A stretch of 41,798 nt of DNA from an uncultured Clostridia bacterium (GTDB lineage: Bacteria > Bacillota > Clostridia > Oscillospirales > CAG-272). Under the pieces are notes generated by a model, which saw nothing but the letters and a program-made list of their open reading frames with translations, did not search any database and was not told the DNA's origin. The stretch lies in assembly GCA_947586625.1 (NCBI GenBank), contig CANPXS010000006.1, forward strand, positions 1-41,798. Direction: 5' to 3'. How positions within the stretch are numbered: the stretch's first letter is position 1; each line of letters starts with the position of its first letter. Below, piece by piece: positions 6,785 through 15,650 of the stretch. The translations under genes and the position numbers were made by a program.

Positions 6785-7840
6785 TTATTCTGCCGTCAGA
6801 CCGGAGCGCTCGATACCCTGAACAAGGTACTTCTGAGCGAAGCAGTAGATGAATATGAGAGGCGTGATGATAAGGATACCTGCAGTATTTCTTATCGCCG
6901 CGATATACATATTCGAACCTGCGTACTGCGTGTCGAGCGTTGCCGGGACCTTCACGATGTCGCGAAGCGTGTACGGACCCGTCGTCGTGAAGAACACGTT
7001 GACGTAGTAGTTGTCCGTCCACTGCCACGAGAACGCGAACATGAACACGGTAACGAGCATCGGGATGGATATCGGGAGAATGATCTGGACGAATGTTCTG
7101 AGCGTGCCTGCGCCGTCGATGTACGCCGATTCCTCGAGCGAATCCGGGACGCCGCGGAAGAACTGACGCAGCATGAAGATGTAGAGTCCGTTCTTGAACG
7201 CAAGGCCCGTCGCGGAGAGGATGAGGAACGGCCAGTACGTGTTGATGAGCGATACGCTCGTGAAGTCGAGCAATTCGACGCTCTCGAATACTCCGCCTCC
7301 GAGGAAGTTGAGTATTCCGAATACATCAAAGTAGCGGAATTTCATGAACATTGCGAGGTGCAGCGTCGAGTGAGGCACTATCATCGTCAGGATAACGAAG
7401 AGGAAGAGCAAACCGTTGCCGCGGAATCTGAACTTCGCAAAGCCGTAGCCGATAAGGCAGCACACGAACATCTGGATCAGTGCCGTCGATGCCGAGAGGA
7501 CGAGCGTGTTGATCAGCGCCTCAAGGTAGCGGTTGTCGATTATAATGGCTTTGTACGTGTCGAGCGTCGGATTCTTCGATATGAGCATGACGGTCGCGTC
7601 GACGAAGTCTTCTCTGCACATTATCGAGGACGCCAGCTTCGAGATGAAGGGGTAAATTACGATGTAGGACAGTCCTATCAGAAGAATGAGTCGGCAGATA
7701 TACACGACGACATTCTTCAGGAAGTACATCGAGAACACCTTCAGTTTAAGACGTTCCCAAGTGGAAAGCTGACCTTCAAACTCGACCTTGATCTTGTTTT
7801 TTGATTCTTTTTTGACCTTTGGAGTTTTTGTTGCATCCAT
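6785..7840 (-). CDS. Carbohydrate ABC transporter permease, MalG/GanQ type (pair 2)
   Basis: Inner-membrane subunit of a CUT1 importer, 351 aa. A charged 45-residue N-terminal tail precedes about six membrane segments. The EAA loop reads EESAYIDGAGTLRTFVQIILPIS (first 20 residues decisive: E-S-A-x-I-D-G-A), which docks to the ATPase. It ends SGLTAE close to the shared terminator. RBS AAGGAGG precedes the ATG at 7840. It forms a pair with the MalF-like gene 14 nt upstream. The loop between segments 2 and 3 is longer than usual (GGGVFESVELLDFTS). No ATPase gene is present, as is common for CUT1 systems that share an MsmX-like ATPase. Confidence 0.9.
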   Translation of the reverse strand: MDATKTPKVKKESKNKIKVEFEGQLSTWERLKLKVFSMYFLKNVVVYICRLILLIGLSYIVIYPFISKLASSIMCREDFVDATVMLISKNPTLDTYKAIIIDNRYLEALINTLVLSASTALIQMFVCCLIGYGFAKFRFRGNGLLFLFVILTMIVPHSTLHLAMFMKFRYFDVFGILNFLGGGVFESVELLDFTSVSLINTYWPFLILSATGLAFKNGLYIFMLRQFFRGVPDSLEESAYIDGAGTLRTFVQIILPISIPMLVTVFMFAFSWQWTDNYYVNVFFTTTGPYTLRDIVKVPATLDTQYAGSNMYIAAIRNTAGILIITPLIFIYCFAQKYLVQGIERSGLTAE

Positions 7841-7854
7841 TTTAGCGTACCTCC

Positions 7855-8838
7855 TTATGCATCACGTCTCTGATAGAAGACGTAAGCGGATATGACTGCG
7901 GCCACGACCGCAATTATTACCATGACGAGCAGGAAATACATCCACGACATTGCCGAGGAGAGGACGTTACCGCCGGAAACCGACGTATACACGTTTTCTA
8001 TGTACTGCATGACCGGGTTGTCAGTACGTGTCAGTGCGTCGATTATCGTGTATATCGCGTTGACGAGTATCATCGGGCTTATCATCGGGAAGGTGATCTT
8101 CCAGAACGTCTCCCAGCCGGTAGCGCCGTCTATCTGGCACGATTCGTAGATCGCGGGGGATATGGACTGAAGTCCGGCAAGGAATATAAGCATCTGAACA
8201 CCGGACCTGTTAACGATATCAAAGATATCGTTAACAAGTTCGACGACGTACTCGACGAGTCCGGAACCAACCTTCATGTTCGCGAACAATCGCTCGACGT
8301 CCATGACGTTGACGATCTGTGCGACCGAGTTCGTTCCGGTACCGGTGTCTATCGACTGACCGGATGTCTGCTGCAGAATGTTCTGCGCGTCGATATCACT
8401 CATAAGACCCGTACTGATGATGACGGGGATGAAGAATATCGCACGGAACAGTCCGCGTCCCGCCATGTCCTGGTTGAGCAGGATGGCCATGAACAGTGAG
8501 AAGATGACGATAGCGGGGATATCGAACAGGATCTGTCTGATACCCGACGTAAGCGTCTGAACGTATTCGGGATCCGAGAAGAGCGCTTCCTGATAGTTTG
8601 CAAAACCTACCGGGATAAGTTCGACGCCGCCTCCCTGGATGTTGCGCAGCTCGTGAAAGCTGTAGTTGATCGACTGGAATATCATCGGCAGATATACTAT
8701 CAGAAGTCCGATGATAAAGGGAAGTACGAACCAGTAGCCGGTCCTCGCCTTTTTCTTGTCGAGAGATACGGCGCGGCGGCGCTTCTTGGGAGCCGAATTG
8801 ACTTTTACTTTTTTGGATTTGTTAGCCTCTGCGTTCAT
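7855..8838 (-). CDS. Carbohydrate ABC transporter permease, MalF/UgpA type (pair 2)
   Basis: A 327-aa partner permease. After a Lys-rich cytoplasmic tail of about 35 residues come about six membrane segments and the EAA loop ESCQIDGATGWETFWKITFP. The ATG at 8838 is preferred over the TTG at 8844 because AGGGAG lies 7 nt before it. A soluble loop of roughly 70 residues (about 135-210, rich in Asn, Ser and Gly) separates the membrane segments; this is larger than in standard MalF-like short permeases and may contact the binding protein. The stop of the DUF5696 gene is 16 nt upstream. Confidence 0.9.
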   Translation of the reverse strand: MNAEANKSKKVKVNSAPKKRRRAVSLDKKKARTGYWFVLPFIIGLLIVYLPMIFQSINYSFHELRNIQGGGVELIPVGFANYQEALFSDPEYVQTLTSGIRQILFDIPAIVIFSLFMAILLNQDMAGRGLFRAIFFIPVIISTGLMSDIDAQNILQQTSGQSIDTGTGTNSVAQIVNVMDVERLFANMKVGSGLVEYVVELVNDIFDIVNRSGVQMLIFLAGLQSISPAIYESCQIDGATGWETFWKITFPMISPMILVNAIYTIIDALTRTDNPVMQYIENVYTSVSGGNVLSSAMSWMYFLLVMVIIAVVAAVISAYVFYQRRDA

Positions 8839-8854
8839 TTTCAAACTCCCTTCC

Positions 8855-11800
8855 TTATCGTGTTATGGTGACGAAAGCGTACGGCTCGACCGTGTACTCG
8901 CTGCCGTCGACCTCGACCTTGACGCTGAAGCTGTTGTAGTTGAGTATGAACGCCTTGCCAGTCTCGTATGTTACGAGGACGATGGAGCCGTCGTCAACTA
9001 TGTACTTCGACGTTACGTCGATGATAGGTCCTTCGGGTTCTTCGGGCTCTTCAGAGTCACCGGGTTCCTCGGGCTCTACGGTTTCAGCCGGTTCGGTCGT
9101 ATCTGCGGGTTCCTCCGTAGTATCGGCAGGTTCCGTTGTGTCGGCAGGTTCTTCTGTCGTGTCAGCCGGTTCCTCTGTCGTATCGGCGGGCTCTTCCGTA
9201 GTATCCGTATCGGCAGGCTCCGTTTCGTCGCCTTCCTCGCCGCTGTCCTCCTCGGGCTCCTTAAGCTCGTAGGACGGGAGCGTATTCGCCGCCGCGTTCG
9301 CTATCGCGTCAGCGATGGTCTGTACCTGTGCGAGCGTGCTTCTGACTGTTGCGAGGTTAGCCTCGACTGCTGCGTGGTTGTCGCTTTCGGCCGTTATCTC
9401 GGAGAGATGATCCGCAGACTCGGTGATAGCCGTCATGCCTTCAGCGACTGTCACAGCCTGTTCGGACGCCTTGACCGCGTTAGCATAAGTCGTTTCGTAA
9501 TCCGTCTTCTGCTTGTCGTATGCGGACTGTGCGTCTGTCACAGCCTTGTTAGCTGCGTCGAGAGCATCCTGTGCGTCCTTGCTTGCCGCGTTGAGAGCGT
9601 CCTTATCGGCGTCCTCCGCTGCACCCTCAAGTGCCGCCTTAGCCGCGTCGAGCGCTGCCTGTGCAGGTTCTACAGCCGCAGTCGCGGTTGCGACAGCTGC
9701 TTCTGCCTCGCCGAGTGCGACCTTTGCAGCTTCAAGCTCCGCCATAGCGGTGTTGAATGTTTCCTGCTGAGCCGTCATCTTTTCGAGCAGAGCGTTTGCG
9801 TCCTCGATGAGTTCTGCCGCGCTGTCGACTGCCGCTTCGATCTCTCTTTCGAGAGCTTCTGCCGCTTTGCGGGCTGCAAGCGCTTCCGCATGCTGTGCCT
9901 TTATCTCAGCCTGACGCTGCGCTTCATCGTACTCTTCCTGAGCCGCCGCTATCGCCGCGTTGTCCGCCTCGACCTCATCGGGGTCGGGGATACGCGAGCC
10001 GGTGAGCAGCTCGTGACCGGTGATTATCGCGGTCTGGAGGTCGCCTATCGCATCATTAATGATGTTGTAATATTCAACGATGTCGCTGAACCAGATGTCG
10101 TATCTTACCGAGTAGTACTCGCTGAGATGTTCATCTTCCTTGAGCTTCTGATAATTCTGATATGCGAGAACGAAGTTCAGATACGAGCCGCTCTCGATCG
10201 CGCGCAGGAGCGCGGATTCGATGTCGCCTTCCTCGTTGATCGGCGTGCTCGACATGTTGAGGAAGCCGTGCAGCACGATGCCGTTGAACGGGATGGAGTA
10301 GGACGCGTTGAAGAACTTACTCGACTCGAACGACATATTGGTGATGTGGTCAACATAACGGTACGTGTAAGCGTTGCCGCCGTCCACCATCACGTTCGCG
10401 TATTCACTCGAGATCTTCTCAAGCAGGTCTGTCGTGAACTGCTTGTTGTCCTCGCGGTTGTAAGGTTCATCTTCATCGAAGTCGGAGTTGAGGTCCGTGC
10501 CGAGCGTTGAGAATGAGATCGACGTCGGCTCGTACTTCATGTAGTTCGCCGAGAGCTTCGTGTAGAAGCGGTCGAAGTACGCGGGCGAGATTGCTATCTC
10601 GAATCTTCTCATCAGCGACTGCGTTGCGGAATCGTAGTGACGCTTACTCGTGTATCTGTCGTCTATCGTCTTTACCGCGTGCTTGCTGTAAGAGAAGCCG
10701 TCGAACATCTTGTCGTTGGGCGCGTATGCGAGGTCGAAGTCGGGATATACGCCGAAGCCCTTTTCCTTCGCGTATTCGACGAGGTCCTCAAATCCGGACG
10801 AGCCGCCGACTGCCTTTTCCCACTTGAGTCCGTACGGGACCTGCATGTCGGAAAGTCCGCCGTTGGCGAAGCCTATGAGCTTGAAGTTGACGTTGTCGAT
10901 GCCCTGTGCCGAGAACTCGTCGTACATTGTCTTTATATTCTCGAACGTCGTGAGCGGAGTGTCGACTGTTACGGGGATAGACATTACGCGTTCCTCGGTC
11001 TGGAGCGTGCCGAGCGCTTCGATATAAAGAGGAATATTTGCCTTGACGTCTGATGCGGTGAGGCGGGTGATTATGCCTTCCTTCTCGAGGTAGTCACGGT
11101 ATGCGTCCGCCATACCGAAGTATGTTGCGGGATAGTAGTCCGTGAGCCCTGCGTTAGCGGCATAATCGTCGCCGTCAAGCATGACGTACTGGATACGGTA
11201 GCTGCCCACGTACTTTCTCGGGGACTCGACTGTCCACGATGTGTTGGACGCTGCCGCGATCGACTCGGAGAGGTTGTACTGGTCGGACGGTCTCGGTACG
11301 AATACCGGGTACGTCGTCGCATACTTGTGACGAACGCCGCCGTTTACGTATCTTACCGTTGCGAGCGAGTCGCCTTCGGTGATTATCGCGACGAAGCCCT
11401 TCTGGTTCTTCATCGCCACAGACTCCGTTATAGCGGCGCCTGTTTCGGGATCCGTCTTGCCCGTGTCGCGTTTTACTGTCGTTTCACCGCGGATGCTGAC
11501 TGCGCCCCATACCGGCATCGTCGCTCTTTCGCGCTGATGCTCGGCGACCGTCTGCTGCTGGTATGCGTAGTCGGGACCGTAGAGCGTGCATTCACGCGTC
11601 CATGACTGACCGGCGATATCCTTCGGGTTGATGAGCGCGCCGGAACCGTCGGGTATGAACGTGTAGCCGTCGTCATCGTTTGCGAGGGCGCCCATGTACG
11701 GGAGAACGGAAACGTTCGAAAGCTTGTAAGCCGTGTCGTCGTAACGTATGCCGTTCGCGGGGAGACGAACCTCCATTCCCGTCTCGCTGAGCGTGTACTC

Positions 11801-12604
11801 GAGAGCGAGTCTGAACAGCGGCGGCGCGGAGTCTGTGCCCGTGTACTCAGTGAGAGCATGGTCGTAGTCGAGCTGCTCGTACGTGTACTCGGGAGCATAA
11901 GTCTTTATGATCTCCTCTGCCGTATCGAGCTCCTTGTCCTCGACGTTCTCCTGGATGAGATAAACGGCCATTCTGTTCGTGATCGGGAACTTAGCCTTCA
12001 TCTGAGCCGCCTGACGCTCCGTAACGTCGGGGTCGTCGGGGTCCATGAGGACGTAGTAGGATTTGAGCTTGGTATGATAGAACTCGTTGTTGACGAGGTT
12101 GAGGATCAGATCCTCGAAGCGGTTCTTCTGTATCGACTTCGGGACGAGTCGTCTTGCTTCCTGACGTCCCATCGTGTACTCGACACGGATACCGTTTCTT
12201 ATCTTCTTGACGATGACCTGGTTGCGGAGAACTGCTTCTTCAAAGCTGTTCATATCCTTTTCGGTATCGTCGCTGTCTCTGTATGTGAGAAGTACCTGTG
12301 AGAGGACCTCCGCCTTTACCTCATCGGACGCGTTGGACGAGCCGACGTCGTAGGGGTTGGAGAAGAGCACCTGACCGGTCGAGATCTTTTTGAGCGCGAT
12401 CTCTCCGGAATACTCGTCGCAGTAGAGCTCGTAGCCGTTCTGCGTTCTCTCGAGAGTCATTTTATCGAGCTTTGCCTGTTCCGACGCGTTTGCCGCCGTC
12501 AGATAGTTGTCATACGCGGGGTCAGCCGCGCTGACGATAACTACGGAGCCGAGCACCATGAGTACGGTCAGGATAGCCGATATGAATCTTGTAAATTTTT
12601 TCAT
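8855..12604 (-). CDS. DUF5696-family secreted glycosidase-like protein with coiled-coil and EPADTTE insertion
   Basis: A 1249-aa exported protein (signal peptide about 1-27). Residues 50-490 look like beta-sandwich domains with the DUF5696 pattern (FIPDGSGALI, VWGAVS). Residues 520-850 read as a TIM barrel with acidic strand ends: YPDFDLAYAPN (D622, D624), LGTDLNSDFDED (D704, D708) and VMVDGGNAY (D741). Residues 875-1105 are an Ala/Glu-rich coiled coil. Residues about 1115-1195 are acidic with EPADTTE repeats. Residues 1195-1249 return to the beta-rich DUF5696 C-terminus (VTYETGKAFILNYN). DUF5696 occurs with this transporter type in Clostridia; glycan hydrolysis is an inference, not shown. 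RBS GGAGGATAAA. Confidence 0.8.
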   Translation of the reverse strand: MKKFTRFISAILTVLMVLGSVVIVSAADPAYDNYLTAANASEQAKLDKMTLERTQNGYELYCDEYSGEIALKKISTGQVLFSNPYDVGSSNASDEVKAEVLSQVLLTYRDSDDTEKDMNSFEEAVLRNQVIVKKIRNGIRVEYTMGRQEARRLVPKSIQKNRFEDLILNLVNNEFYHTKLKSYYVLMDPDDPDVTERQAAQMKAKFPITNRMAVYLIQENVEDKELDTAEEIIKTYAPEYTYEQLDYDHALTEYTGTDSAPPLFRLALEYTLSETGMEVRLPANGIRYDDTAYKLSNVSVLPYMGALANDDDGYTFIPDGSGALINPKDIAGQSWTRECTLYGPDYAYQQQTVAEHQRERATMPVWGAVSIRGETTVKRDTGKTDPETGAAITESVAMKNQKGFVAIITEGDSLATVRYVNGGVRHKYATTYPVFVPRPSDQYNLSESIAAASNTSWTVESPRKYVGSYRIQYVMLDGDDYAANAGLTDYYPATYFGMADAYRDYLEKEGIITRLTASDVKANIPLYIEALGTLQTEERVMSIPVTVDTPLTTFENIKTMYDEFSAQGIDNVNFKLIGFANGGLSDMQVPYGLKWEKAVGGSSGFEDLVEYAKEKGFGVYPDFDLAYAPNDKMFDGFSYSKHAVKTIDDRYTSKRHYDSATQSLMRRFEIAISPAYFDRFYTKLSANYMKYEPTSISFSTLGTDLNSDFDEDEPYNREDNKQFTTDLLEKISSEYANVMVDGGNAYTYRYVDHITNMSFESSKFFNASYSIPFNGIVLHGFLNMSSTPINEEGDIESALLRAIESGSYLNFVLAYQNYQKLKEDEHLSEYYSVRYDIWFSDIVEYYNIINDAIGDLQTAIITGHELLTGSRIPDPDEVEADNAAIAAAQEEYDEAQRQAEIKAQHAEALAARKAAEALEREIEAAVDSAAELIEDANALLEKMTAQQETFNTAMAELEAAKVALGEAEAAVATATAAVEPAQAALDAAKAALEGAAEDADKDALNAASKDAQDALDAANKAVTDAQSAYDKQKTDYETTYANAVKASEQAVTVAEGMTAITESADHLSEITAESDNHAAVEANLATVRSTLAQVQTIADAIANAAANTLPSYELKEPEEDSGEEGDETEPADTDTTEEPADTTEEPADTTEEPADTTEPADTTEEPADTTEPAETVEPEEPGDSEEPEEPEGPIIDVTSKYIVDDGSIVLVTYETGKAFILNYNSFSVKVEVDGSEYTVEPYAFVTITR
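9082..9220. repeat. Tandem coding repeat for EPADTTE
   Basis: Within the DUF5696 gene, units of 21 nt (some shortened to 18) encode EPADTTE about six times (residues about 1129-1175). Third positions vary between units, so the repeat is kept at protein level. It resembles a wall-spanning or spacer segment. Confidence 0.85.
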
Positions 12605-12622
12605 TCCGATTTATCCTCCTGT

Positions 12623-14758
12623 TTATACTCGGTATGAGAGCTCGACGAAGATGCTGGACACGAAGCTTACCATTCTCGCCACAAGGCTCGAGAAGAGGAC
12701 TGCGACGAAGATGATGAACGCCATCGCGACTATCGTACCGATCGTCGTTATGAAATTCTTTCCGAGTGAGTAGTCGTGCGTGACCATCATTCCGAAGAAG
12801 AGGAGCATGCCGGTCCATACGAACGCGATGCCGACGAGCAGCGATACGAGCTGTCCTTCATTGACCGCCAGTATGTTCGAGAGCATGACCGACGGGATGA
12901 TGAGCAGCGGCAGCGGCAGGAGGCTGTACGACGATGCGATGAAGATATCCTTCAGGCTGCCTTCACCGTCCATAAGCGTCGTCAGACACCAGTTGCCTAT
13001 GACCCACAGTATCAGCGGTACGAGCACGGAGATTATCTGTCCGAACAGACCCATGAATTCGCCCGACGGATTGAAAATGTAGCCGGTGCCTACCGACTGG
13101 TAGAAGAACGCGAGTATGGTGACTGCGATGTAGACTATGCCGGCGCGAACGCTTCCGCGCAGCTCATGCTTGATATCCCAGAATCCGTCGAACGGGTGGA
13201 AGATCAGGTGGAAACCGTAGAGAAGCTCTTCCTTGAAGCTCTTTTTGCCGACCTTGAGCTGAGTTTCCTTGTTGACTCTGCCCGCGTACTTGAAGAACTT
13301 CGTGAGCAGGACGCATACGACGACGATGAACAGCGGTATCGTCCATATCCACTTTGCGACCCATTCCTTGCGGACTTCGCGGAAGGATGCGGAGTAGTTG
13401 TCTACGTTATAAGCGGAACGGTAATATTCCATAGCCTCGTCGTACTTCGCGTCGCGGTTGAGCGCGTCGCCGATGCCGATGTAAGCCGTGTCGAAGTTAC
13501 TGTTGCGCTGGAGGATGTTCGTCCAGTCCTCGACGGACAGGTCGTACATACGCTGGTTCTGATGGTTGATAGCGTCGAGCAGCAGGTCGCCGTACTCGGT
13601 GCGTCTGTAGATCGTGAAGGAGTTGCTGATCTTATCGAGCAGCATCATTTCGTCGCCGTGGTAAACGACAGCTTCCATACCGCCCTGCGATATGTTGCCG
13701 AGCTGCGTGCCCATGTCGCCGAATATGAACAGCGTGTTGCCCTGCTGGTCATATGTGTAGACGCGGCTGCGCTTCTCGTCGACGATGGACCATGTTCCCT
13801 CGGGACCGACCGCGACGTCGATTATCGTGGACGCGCCCGTCGGAGTATCGGAGGTGGACATGTTGGACACCTTGACCTCGCCTGACGGCGGCCAGAATCC
13901 GTTACGAGCCATGACGTCGTTGCCGGCGGAGTTGAGCTTCTTGACCGGAGCGTAGTCGCCGGACGTGGAACGCGAGTTGATCGCGTTCTGCTGCGTGTCT
14001 TCCTCGATGGAGGACGTCGTGACGTAGATGAAGCCGTCGCTGTCTATCGCGATGTTGTTGAACTCAGTGGAGATATACTCCTTCTGGCTCTCTCTCTGCT
14101 CTCTCGTCTGGAGTCGTCTCCATATGATCTGGAAGGCGCTTATGACGACCTTCTGCGCGCCGATGAAGCCCGAGAAGTTCGCGTTGTCGTCCATGACGAT
14201 GATACCCTGATATGTAGCCGTCGAAACGACGAACATACGGTTGTACTGGTCGACTGCGACTGCGACCGGCTTATAGAGCGAGCCGTCCTCGAAGTAGTTG
14301 GACGTCGGCTTCGGCACTATCTTTACGTAGTTGCCGTCGCGGTCGAACATGACGATACGGTTGTTGTCCGTATCTGCGACATAGATGAACTTTTCCGTGA
14401 TGCAGACGCCCGACGGGTTATTGAAGCCGTCCGGAACGCCGTGCTCGTTGACGAACGATGAGATGATGAACTTGAGCTTGTAGTAACGGTCGGTCACTAT
14501 GACTCTGTTCTGCATCGCGTCGACGATATACACGTTGCCCTGGTCGTCGACCTCGAGGTCGCGGAGCGTGTATGCGTCGTCGTGCAGGCCGATGTAGCTC
14601 ATCGTCACGACTCTTTCGGGGACGTAAGCGTCCGGCGAAAGGAGCGGGAATCCGTCATACGAATACGTGTAAGTCTGATATGCGGCGGCGAATACGTTCG
14701 TCGAGAGCATTATCGCCGTCAGCGCGAGGATCAGGATCGAAATCAGTTTCTTTTTCAT
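12623..14758 (-). CDS. NHL beta-propeller - TPR - Yip1 membrane protein
   Basis: A 711-aa protein with four parts. Signal peptide, about 1-25. NHL-type propeller, about 60-400 (repeats such as LEVDDQGNVYIVDAMQNRVIV and NPSGVCI...YVADTDNNRIVMFDRDG). A TPR-like helix pair, about 420-455 (FDTAYIGIGDALNRDAKYDEAMEYY). A membrane anchor, about 468-487, then a Yip1-type domain with five membrane helices, about 535-700. The propeller would face outside and the Yip1 bundle lie in the membrane. Proteins of this build sit in the same operons as DUF5696 and CUT1 permeases; the role is unknown, possibly a membrane scaffold or glycan sensor. RBS GGAGGCGAAAC. Confidence 0.85.
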   Translation of the reverse strand: MKKKLISILILALTAIMLSTNVFAAAYQTYTYSYDGFPLLSPDAYVPERVVTMSYIGLHDDAYTLRDLEVDDQGNVYIVDAMQNRVIVTDRYYKLKFIISSFVNEHGVPDGFNNPSGVCITEKFIYVADTDNNRIVMFDRDGNYVKIVPKPTSNYFEDGSLYKPVAVAVDQYNRMFVVSTATYQGIIVMDDNANFSGFIGAQKVVISAFQIIWRRLQTREQRESQKEYISTEFNNIAIDSDGFIYVTTSSIEEDTQQNAINSRSTSGDYAPVKKLNSAGNDVMARNGFWPPSGEVKVSNMSTSDTPTGASTIIDVAVGPEGTWSIVDEKRSRVYTYDQQGNTLFIFGDMGTQLGNISQGGMEAVVYHGDEMMLLDKISNSFTIYRRTEYGDLLLDAINHQNQRMYDLSVEDWTNILQRNSNFDTAYIGIGDALNRDAKYDEAMEYYRSAYNVDNYSASFREVRKEWVAKWIWTIPLFIVVVCVLLTKFFKYAGRVNKETQLKVGKKSFKEELLYGFHLIFHPFDGFWDIKHELRGSVRAGIVYIAVTILAFFYQSVGTGYIFNPSGEFMGLFGQIISVLVPLILWVIGNWCLTTLMDGEGSLKDIFIASSYSLLPLPLLIIPSVMLSNILAVNEGQLVSLLVGIAFVWTGMLLFFGMMVTHDYSLGKNFITTIGTIVAMAFIIFVAVLFSSLVARMVSFVSSIFVELSYRV

Positions 14759-14773
14759 GTCGGTTTCGCCTCC

Positions 14774-15649
14774 TTAGTCCTTCATTCCGCTCGAACCCAT
14801 CGTCTCGATGATGTTACTCTGCGTAACGACGAAGACGATGATCGGGACCGCCATCATGACGACCGTAGCAGCCGCGGACGCGCCCGCACGGGCGATACCG
14901 CCTGCCGTGATCTGACCGATAGCGTAGTTGAGCGTTTTGAGCTGCTCGGAGTAGATGTATATCGACGCACCGGAGTTCCACAGTCCGTTGAAGGAATACA
15001 CTATCATCGTGAGCCAGCCCGGTTTGACCATCGGCATCGCTATGACCCAGAACGTGTAGAACTCGGACGCGCCGTCAAGACGTGCGCTCTCGAGCGTTGC
15101 GTCCGGGACGCTGCTCTCCATGAACTGCTTCATGAGGTAAAGACCGAGAGTCGAACCGAATGCGGGGACTATGACCGCGAAGTAAGTGTCGACCCAGTGG
15201 AGCAGCGACATCGTGATGAACGTTGCGATACCGGTGACGGTTGATGTGAACATCAGGGACTTGACTATCAGGTTGAACATGAAGTCACGCCCGGGGAATT
15301 TCAGCTTGGAAAGCGCATATGCTGCCATTGAACCGAGCAGGAGGTTGCCCGCCGTACCGACGACGGAGATGAACACCGTGTTGAATATGTAGCGGGAGAA
15401 CGGCACCCACGAATCCGACATCAGCGAGAACAGGTCGCCGAAGTTTTGCAGCGTCGGGTTGATGACGTAGAAACGGGGCGGGAACATCCACAGCTCGTCA
15501 AGCGGCTTGAGAGCCTGCAGGACGACGTAGAGCAGCGGCAGGAACATGAAAGCTCCCATTATGACAAGGAAGAACGTGATCCCGGCGTCGCCTCCGACCG
15601 AACGGTTCAGGACAACTTGATGTTTTCTTGTTCTTAACTTTTTTGACAT
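14774..15649 (-). CDS. Carbohydrate ABC transporter permease, MalG type (pair 1)
   Basis: A 291-aa CUT1 permease with about six membrane segments. The EAA loop reads ESARLDGASEFYTFWVIAMP. The start ATG (15649) lies 1 nt after the TGA of the upstream MalF-like gene, with AGGTAGGA overlapping that gene's end, so translation is coupled. It is closest in build to LplC/YtcP-type permeases used with large lipoprotein or polysaccharide-binding systems. It works with the 15651-16616 product; the operon holds a second full pair further downstream. Confidence 0.92.
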   Translation of the reverse strand: MSKKLRTRKHQVVLNRSVGGDAGITFFLVIMGAFMFLPLLYVVLQALKPLDELWMFPPRFYVINPTLQNFGDLFSLMSDSWVPFSRYIFNTVFISVVGTAGNLLLGSMAAYALSKLKFPGRDFMFNLIVKSLMFTSTVTGIATFITMSLLHWVDTYFAVIVPAFGSTLGLYLMKQFMESSVPDATLESARLDGASEFYTFWVIAMPMVKPGWLTMIVYSFNGLWNSGASIYIYSEQLKTLNYAIGQITAGGIARAGASAAATVVMMAVPIIVFVVTQSNIIETMGSSGMKD

Positions 15650-15650
15650 G

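Noticed and set aside
6758-7804. A 348-codon plus-strand open frame opposite the pair-2 MalG gene
   Set aside because: Composition is dominated by Arg, Glu, Asp and Val from reverse-read membrane codons; it has no RBS and no family features, and it begins just past the terminator.
9082-9220. Regularly spaced repeats resembling a CRISPR or minisatellite
   Set aside because: Units are 18-21 nt, contiguous without spacers, in frame, and encode EPADTTE in a protein spacer.
8756-10510. A 584-codon plus-strand open frame opposite the DUF5696 gene
   Set aside because: It is Arg/Cys/Leu-rich with no domain pattern and lies antisense to the coiled-coil and barrel codons of a clear gene; G+C-rich third positions produce such shadows.
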